In this document: piece after piece, positions 6,081 through 9,431 of the stretch
Numbering within the stretch: position 1 is the first letter of the stretch
Layout of the letters: every line of letters starts with the position of its first letter
DNA from: Candidatus Saccharimonadia bacterium
Lineage (GTDB): Bacteria > Patescibacteriota > Saccharimonadia > Saccharimonadales > UBA4665
Reading direction: 5' to 3'
DNA: 9,431 nt
Assembly (NCBI GenBank): GCA_023268595.1
Contig: JALQUD010000034.1
Coordinates: forward strand, 1 to 9,431
The notes under the pieces: model-generated
Seen by the model: only the letters and a program-made list of their open reading frames with translations
The model's database searches: none
Told to the model about the DNA's origin: nothing
Translations under genes and position numbers: made by a program

Positions 6081-6097
6081 CATACCGCCCCTGTGCG

Positions 6098-6114
6098 CAC
6101 GGTTTCGCACCGTG
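6098..6114 (-). terminator. Short hairpin just after the exported-protein stop, possible weak terminator
   Basis: CACGGT and ACCGTG form a six-pair stem with the loop TTCGC (plus-strand reading), directly adjoining the TGA at 6115-6117. No T-run follows on the minus strand. It is therefore a 3'-end hairpin or incomplete terminator before the RRM promoter. Confidence 0.3.
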
Positions 6115-6675
6115 TCACCTTCCCGTGGGCTTGCCGCGGTAGCGCCCGCCCAAACTGACCATGCGGTAAGCGACCACTCCGAGCAGGCTCCAGGCGGTGG
6201 CGTTAATGATCCAAAAATCAGCCCCCGGACGTGTCCGGTTTTCTCCGCCGCTGACCCGTATGGTGTAGCGGAGCGTAAAGCTACGGCCGGCCGATTGTGG
6301 AGTACCGGCCACTACTAGCGTGTACGCTCCGGGTTCCGCTACCTCGACTTCGCCGGAAGCCTCACGCTCGTATCCGTCCTTGCGCGTGACGTCGGCTTGG
6401 TCCAACAATTGCCCGTCGCGTTCGATGCGTAGCTTGGTATCGTAGTTTATCAGCGTGAAATTCCCATCAGTTGAACTGAACGACAGGTTGACGTCGATCG
6501 GTTTGCCGGCCTGCGGATTGTCGTCCGGTGGCATGTGCATCACGGCCGATACCGGTCCGTCGCTTTCCAGGATGTGCGCGCTGACCGTGTCCGAAGACCA
6601 GCCGGCCGTCAGCAGCACGACGGTAGCCGCGGTTACCAGAACCCGCATACTTTGCTTCCGGATTCGCGATGCCAT
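6115..6675 (-). CDS. Exported, C-terminally anchored Ig-like protein with predicted N-terminal His (possible metal-binding)
   Basis: The 186-aa protein has a signal peptide (basic start, core about 10-26) with a good cleavage site after VSA at 33. This would leave H34 as the first mature residue (HILESDG). Soon after come M46, H47 and M48 before PPDDNPQAG. The middle, about 55-140, is strand-rich and looks like a small Ig-like domain (DVNLSFSS, FTLINYDTKLRIERDG, GAYTLVVAG, FTLRYTIRV). A membrane helix at about 153-172 anchors it, with a basic tail inside. An N-terminal His plus a nearby Met/His cluster recalls copper-binding exported proteins of the CopC/YtkA type; I infer metal binding only from this. 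It overlaps the haem-protein gene by one base (TGATG) and ends the operon, so the two probably work together at the cell envelope. Confidence 0.88.
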   Translation of the reverse strand: MASRIRKQSMRVLVTAATVVLLTAGWSSDTVSAHILESDGPVSAVMHMPPDDNPQAGKPIDVNLSFSSTDGNFTLINYDTKLRIERDGQLLDQADVTRKDGYEREASGEVEVAEPGAYTLVVAGTPQSAGRSFTLRYTIRVSGGENRTRPGADFWIINATAWSLLGVVAYRMVSLGGRYRGKPTGR

Positions 6676-7412
6676 CAGCGCGCTCCCCTGGCGTACTGGT
6701 CGAGGTGCAGCTGAAAGCCGTAATTACTGAGTACGATGATGGCGATACCGACCAGGCAGAGCGCCAGCACCTGCATCTCGGTTATCGGCTTTTCTTGCCT
6801 CAACGCCACCTGTATATGCAGCACGAATAGCACGATGCTCGTACCGATCACTGATACGAGGGCCGGTATGCCCGTGGCGTGGACACCGATGCTCATGGCG
6901 TGCCAGATGGCGATGACAGCCCCGGCATATATCAGCCGGTGTAGCTTGAACCACCACGGCCCCATGGTCCGCATGGCTCCGTCGAAGGACGTGAATGCCA
7001 TCGACAGCAGGATTATTAATGCGATGGCGCCCAACAGCATGCCCTTCTGATAATAGGTAGCCAGGCTGAGCGGGTTGGCGGCTTGGAACGATACGATGTA
7101 GGCCACGCCGGCGTGCAGGCTGGCAAACCACGCCGCGCCGATGCCTAGCATGCGGCGGGCATCACGCATCACCAGCTTGCCTGGTAGCTTGGGAAACAAC
7201 CGGTAAGCCGGCCCGATGGCCAGTGCGGCCGTCAGCCACATGAGCGCCACCCAGCCGAACGACTCGTGAAGATGTGAGGCTAACAGCTCTGAATTGTCTT
7301 TGTAGGTTATGGCGTTCCACTGCCACAGTTGGTACGTCAGTAGGATAATGCCGGCTGCGATGTATAGCCGGATGCCACCTAGCCAGTGTCGGGCTGTGCT
7401 CCGCATGCTCAT
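6675..7412 (-). CDS. Ferric reductase-like / MsrQ-like haem-binding membrane protein
   Basis: The 245-aa protein has about seven hydrophobic segments: roughly 13-30, 52-70, 90-110, 124-142, 160-176, 183-201 and 213-231. Candidate haem ligands lie in helices in the order known for ferric-reductase-like domains: H100 (RRMLGIGAAWFASLH), H158 (WWFKLHRLIYAG) and H171 (IAIWHA). The RRMLG and KLHRLIY patterns are typical of MsrQ/YedZ, which passes electrons from the inside to a periplasmic molybdopterin enzyme. That partner, MsrP, is not in the window. There is no flavin or NAD domain, so an electron donor must come from elsewhere. The start overlaps the hydrolase stop by four bases (ATGA) and the end overlaps the exported-protein start by one base, showing tight coupling. 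Electron transfer to exported metal or thioether targets is the likely job, by inference. Confidence 0.88.
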   Translation of the reverse strand: MSMRSTARHWLGGIRLYIAAGIILLTYQLWQWNAITYKDNSELLASHLHESFGWVALMWLTAALAIGPAYRLFPKLPGKLVMRDARRMLGIGAAWFASLHAGVAYIVSFQAANPLSLATYYQKGMLLGAIALIILLSMAFTSFDGAMRTMGPWWFKLHRLIYAGAVIAIWHAMSIGVHATGIPALVSVIGTSIVLFVLHIQVALRQEKPITEMQVLALCLVGIAIIVLSNYGFQLHLDQYARGAR

Positions 7413-8053
7413 GCCGTCCGCTCCGGTAAACCGCGCAGGAAACGCATGATCCGGAAGCTACCGAGCGTCAACCCGTAGGCTATGCCGATGAAATGGCCGG
7501 CGGTCGGCATCATGCCATGTTTGGCGCCAGGTAGCTTAGTCTCGGCTATCGGCACCGACTCATCGAACACGGGATGGAGCGACAAGATTCGCCGCCGCTG
7601 CGTGCTACTCAGTTCGTTTTCGCTTGCTTCCAGCCTTTCCATGGATTGGAAAAATGCCGGATTACGCCGGTAATACATATCGTGCACGCTGTGAAACCCG
7701 TGGGCCTGCAATTTGCCACAGATGCCCACCATGCCATGCAATGTTTGCTTGCGTCGGGCATATGCGTTGACCACGAAACTGCCGCCGGCGCTGGCGCCTA
7801 CCAGCGATACGTTCTTACCTTCCGCGTGCAATTTGTCTATCAGTGTTAGTAACCGCTCCAGCTTAGGTCCGAACTGCTCGCCGTCCGCCCAGTTAACCTG
7901 GAACAGATACGGTTCTATTCCTTGGAGTTTCCAGAGCCTGATGGCGAGTGATTGGCCGGCGATCCGGCTGTCGCCGAGTCCCGGTACATATATCACGGCG
8001 TGACGCCGTTTTGGTGCTGTTGCTTTTGGCATGTTGGTTATATTGTAGCGCAT
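7409..8053 (-). CDS. Alpha/beta hydrolase (serine hydrolase)
   Basis: From the ATG at 8053 the product is 214 aa. The nucleophile elbow is VGASAGGS (Ser88). A probable acid, D164, lies in the DxxVP pattern (HPVFDESVPI), and the catalytic His is H187 (PTAGHF). An early YVPGLGD at about 22-28 would form the oxyanion region. No signal peptide is seen, so it should be cytosolic, but the substrate is unknown. The frame stays open to 8335, but that upstream part translates the structured noncoding element and is unlikely to be protein. Start choice is uncertain: the 8053 ATG lacks a close Shine-Dalgarno, the ATG at 8032 has none, and the best site (AAGGAG at 8102-8107) sits properly spaced from an in-frame ACG at 8092. 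It is first in a three-gene overlapping operon with the haem protein and the exported protein. Confidence 0.88.
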   Translation of the reverse strand: MRYNITNMPKATAPKRRHAVIYVPGLGDSRIAGQSLAIRLWKLQGIEPYLFQVNWADGEQFGPKLERLLTLIDKLHAEGKNVSLVGASAGGSFVVNAYARRKQTLHGMVGICGKLQAHGFHSVHDMYYRRNPAFFQSMERLEASENELSSTQRRRILSLHPVFDESVPIAETKLPGAKHGMMPTAGHFIGIAYGLTLGSFRIMRFLRGLPERTA

Positions 8054-8134
8054 GACCGTCTGTCCGTGGTCGTCCTGGGTGGGCCTTTGCGTGGTACGTG
8101 TCTCCTTCTGGTAGTCTGGAAAATATATAGATTG

Positions 8135-8151
8135 TATATACGAAGTATATA
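8135..8151. promoter_or_regulatory. 17-bp AT-rich palindrome upstream of the hydrolase operon
   Basis: TATATAC and GTATATA are perfect inverted arms around GAA. It lies in an AT-rich island (8121-8155), about 80-100 bases before the hydrolase start, the only sequence there resembling a promoter (TATACT or TACAAT as possible -10 elements, no good -35). Its position and symmetry suit an operator overlapping the promoter, but it could be only an AT-rich coincidence. Confidence 0.35.
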
Positions 8152-8200
8152 ATTTCACGACTATCGAGCTGGGGTGTGTTGGACCTCCTTTTTTTGAAGG

Positions 8201-8308
8201 GGGGATTCGACCTTGCCCGCCGCCGAACAGGCGGCTCAGGCAACCCGGCTCCCAGGGTCCCCGGGCTTCGGGCGGCTGCATGCCACTGGCATGCGCGTTC
8301 GAATCCCC
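8201..8308. other. Branched inverted-repeat element (candidate structured RNA or recombination site)
   Basis: A perfect ten-pair outer stem joins GGGGATTCGA (8201-8210) to TCGAATCCCC (8299-8308). Inside are at least two strong hairpins. The first combines TTGCC/GGCAA with GCCGCC/GGCGGC (8213-8243). The second is GCATGCC/GGCATGC around ACT (8278-8294). The part between can form a third, weaker one (CCCGG with CCGGG, 8244-8265). The outer arms resemble tRNA T-loop sequence (GTTCGAATCC) but do not give a foldable tRNA. The element would fold similarly on either strand. It lies between the hydrolase operon and tRNA-Ser and is very GC-rich beside AT-rich flanks. I cannot match it to a known RNA family. 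Confidence 0.45.
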
Positions 8309-8317
8309 TTTCGAAGA

Positions 8318-8358
8318 CAAACTAAAAGCATCCACTTTCGGTGGATGCTTTTAGTTTG
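8318..8358 (-). terminator. Bidirectional terminator hairpin after tRNA-Ser
   Basis: An 18-base arm (8318-8335) is perfectly complementary to 8341-8358 around a five-base loop. The GC-rich core GCATCCAC/GTGGATGC is followed by TTTTAGTTT on both strands, so it should terminate both the tRNA-Ser transcript and anything read from the structured element on the plus strand. On the tRNA-Ser side the stem reaches into the encoded CCA. Confidence 0.75.
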
Positions 8359-8446
8359 GCGGAGAGAGAGGGATTCGAACCCTCGGAACCGTTGCCGGCT
8401 CACTTGTTTTCGAGACAAGCCAATTCAACCGCTCTTGCACCTCTCC
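8357..8446 (-). tRNA. tRNA-Ser, anticodon CGA
   Basis: The acceptor stem GGAGAGG pairs with TCTCTCC (one G-U at 7-66), the discriminator is G, and CCA is encoded. The anticodon stem CTTGT/ACAAG encloses the loop CTCGAAA, giving anticodon CGA (8410-8412), which reads UCG. A long variable arm (GAGCCG/CGGTTC) shows the class II form typical of serine, and the T arm is GAGGG-TTCGAAT-CCCTC. Several spurious reading frames cross this gene. Confidence 0.95.
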
Positions 8447-8464
8447 AGGTTGCTGTCTGCCGAT

Positions 8465-8473
8465 ATTGTACCA
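8465..8473 (-). promoter_or_regulatory. Extended -10 promoter of tRNA-Ser
   Basis: The minus strand reads TGGTACAAT, a TGn plus five of six -10 bases, with initiation expected near 8458, 12 bases before the tRNA. The 8447-8557 gap is shared with the divergent tRNA-Arg promoter. No clear -35 is visible. Confidence 0.5.
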
Positions 8474-8496
8474 GATTAGACGGGAAAAACACGCCT

Positions 8497-8526
8497 CTGG
8501 CATTTTGCGGGACGATGTGCTAAAAT
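8497..8526 (+). promoter_or_regulatory. Promoter of tRNA-Arg
   Basis: CTGGCA (8497-8502, four of six -35 bases) lies 18 bases before TAAAAT (8521-8526), which also carries the extended TGC just upstream. Transcription should begin near 8533, leaving a 25-base leader removed by RNase P. Confidence 0.55.
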
Positions 8527-8557
8527 TACCCCTGTTGCATAAGACGGCACACCCTTA

Positions 8558-8634
<77 letters not shown>

Positions 8635-8648
8635 TGCACAAGTATTCG

Positions 8649-8676
8649 AAAAGAGGCCTGGCGGCCTCTTTTTTTT
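8649..8676 (+). terminator. Intrinsic terminator after tRNA-Arg
   Basis: AAGAGGCC and GGCCTCTT (8651-8658 and 8663-8670) form a perfect stem around TGGC, followed by a T-run to 8676. The AAAA before the stem gives TTTT on the other strand, so it may also stop the convergent membrane-protein gene. Confidence 0.88.
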
Positions 8677-8703
8677 ATTTCCAGAAATCATGCGAAACGG
8701 TAG

Positions 8704-9431
8704 TCATTGTCCGGATGGCTGCATGCTGTCGTTGCCACTGCGACGACGATATAGGCTAACTCCAGCCAACGCCAGTATTCCTCCGACGACATAACCGATT
8801 TCTATCAGAGCTAGAGTGTAGCCGGCAGAGCGTTCCAGAGAATAGACGAAGGTGCTGGCGACGCGGCCGAAATCTCCGGCCAGTCTGCCTATGGCACCGT
8901 CAGAGTCGGCAAGATATGACAACATCAGATGTGCTAATCCTGCCACGATCAAACTGAAGACGCCAGCTATGACCGCGTGGACTGCCAACCGTTTGACGGC
9001 CCGCGCGGCTTCGCCGCGCATCGTCAGCATCACGACGATGGCCGACAGCGCCGCCAAGGCAAACAGTGCCCACGGAAGTGTCATGAGGATGCGGTAGACC
9101 GTAGGAGCTGATGGTGTCGTGCGGTCGGCTGCCGAATCCAGTACGACATCCTGTCCGGAGCCGCCGGAATCCGTCTGAGATAATGGTAGCGCGCTCGAAT
9201 TAAGTGCCCGGGTGACTTCGGCGTTGGCGAGGTCTCTGCTATTGTCGCGGACCGAACCGCCGACGAGCTGGCTGACTCCCTGGTCGGGAGAACACGGCAA
9301 ATCGGCCGCGTCCAAGGCTTCCAGGCTGCCAGCCGCCACTGCCTGGGCGGCGAGTGCCTGAAGTTGTGCGGTAGTACAGGCCGGCTTGCCTTGCGCACCG
9401 GTTTTCGGAGTTGCTATGGCTGCCAGCTTAT
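8704..9431 (-). CDS. C-terminal part of a three-TM membrane protein of unknown function (5' end outside window)
   Basis: The frame is open to the window edge (242 codons including the TGA at 8704-8706). A GTG at 9339 would give 211 aa, but the residues before it continue smoothly (TPKTGAQGKPACTTAQLQ), so the gene probably starts upstream, where a signal peptide would be expected. The first 110 visible residues are polar, Ala/Ser/Asp-rich, with two Cys (PACTT and LPCSPD) that may form a disulfide outside the cell. Three membrane helices follow at about 114-136, 147-174 and 202-227, then a basic turn (YRRR) and the polar end SGNDSMQPSGQ. The arrangement of an exported domain and a compact helical bundle is clear, but I do not recognise the family. 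It converges on tRNA-Arg and the two share a terminator region. Confidence 0.8.
   Translation of the reverse strand, partial: KLAAIATPKTGAQGKPACTTAQLQALAAQAVAAGSLEALDAADLPCSPDQGVSQLVGGSVRDNSRDLANAEVTRALNSSALPLSQTDSGGSGQDVVLDSAADRTTPSAPTVYRILMTLPWALFALAALSAIVVMLTMRGEAARAVKRLAVHAVIAGVFSLIVAGLAHLMLSYLADSDGAIGRLAGDFGRVASTFVYSLERSAGYTLALIEIGYVVGGILALAGVSLYRRRSGNDSMQPSGQ

Noticed and set aside
8135..8151. A loxP-like recombinase site, from the ACTTCGTATA resemblance
   Set aside because: Only part of one arm resembles loxP, the arms are 7 bases instead of 13, and there is no recombinase gene in the window.
8201..8308. An integron attC site
   Set aside because: The imperfect palindrome shape is similar, but no GTTRRRY core site is present at the end and no cassette structure surrounds it.
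8190..8320. A tmRNA or a complete tRNA, suggested by GGATTCGAC at the left and GTTCGAATCCCC at the right
   Set aside because: The T arm does not pair (GCGCG against CCCCT), no acceptor or anticodon arm can be placed, and the length of about 120 bases leaves no room for a tmRNA tag region.
8054..8335. N-terminal extension of the hydrolase to a start at 8335
   Set aside because: The extra 94 codons translate the terminator arm and the GC-rich inverted repeat, which look like noncoding DNA; the protein fold begins well after them.
8213..8523. Short frames on both strands across 8213-8523
   Set aside because: They are translations of tRNA-Ser and its terminator (for example the EREGFEPS type of peptide), a common false call.

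Overview
The window looks like bacterial chromosome from a small-genome lineage, most likely a Patescibacterium (CPR), with Saccharibacteria as my best but unproven guess. The reasons are the isolated single-domain response regulators, a bacterial RRM protein, and Asn/Gly/Thr-rich exported repeat proteins of a kind I recall from CPR genomes. TAG and TGA both close convincing genes, so UGA is not recoded as glycine. Almost everything lies on the minus strand.

Layout, left to right. 1-332 (+): the tail of a membrane-anchored unknown. 408-1932 (-): two paralogous receiver-only response regulators, the second followed at once by an NAD(P)-binding Rossmann protein. 2028-5323 (-): an exported repeat-protein locus. 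In transcription order it holds a Ser/Asn-rich single-pass protein, a 24-codon small ORF, a 203-aa secreted protein with two 59-aa repeats, and a 597-aa protein with four copies of a longer unit sharing the same NRTGG core and a C-terminal membrane anchor. 5564-5884 (-): an RRM RNA-binding protein with its own promoter, a leader of about 180 nt and a strong terminator. 6115-8053 (-): a compact three-gene operon of alpha/beta hydrolase, ferric-reductase/MsrQ-like haem membrane protein, and an exported protein predicted to start with His after signal cleavage. The genes overlap by 4 nt and 1 nt. 8054-8356: noncoding, with an AT-rich palindrome, a branched inverted-repeat element and a bidirectional terminator. 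8357-8634: divergent tRNA-Ser(CGA) and tRNA-Arg(GCG) genes. 8704-9431 (-): the C-terminal part of a three-TM membrane protein running off the window.

The most notable material is the repeat-protein locus, which looks like a cell-surface or extracellular assembly built from one conserved repeat core used both in a free secreted protein and in an anchored one. Next are the haem membrane protein/His-first exported protein operon and the cloverleaf-like inverted repeat beside tRNA-Ser. Homology statements rest on motif recognition only; no search was run.
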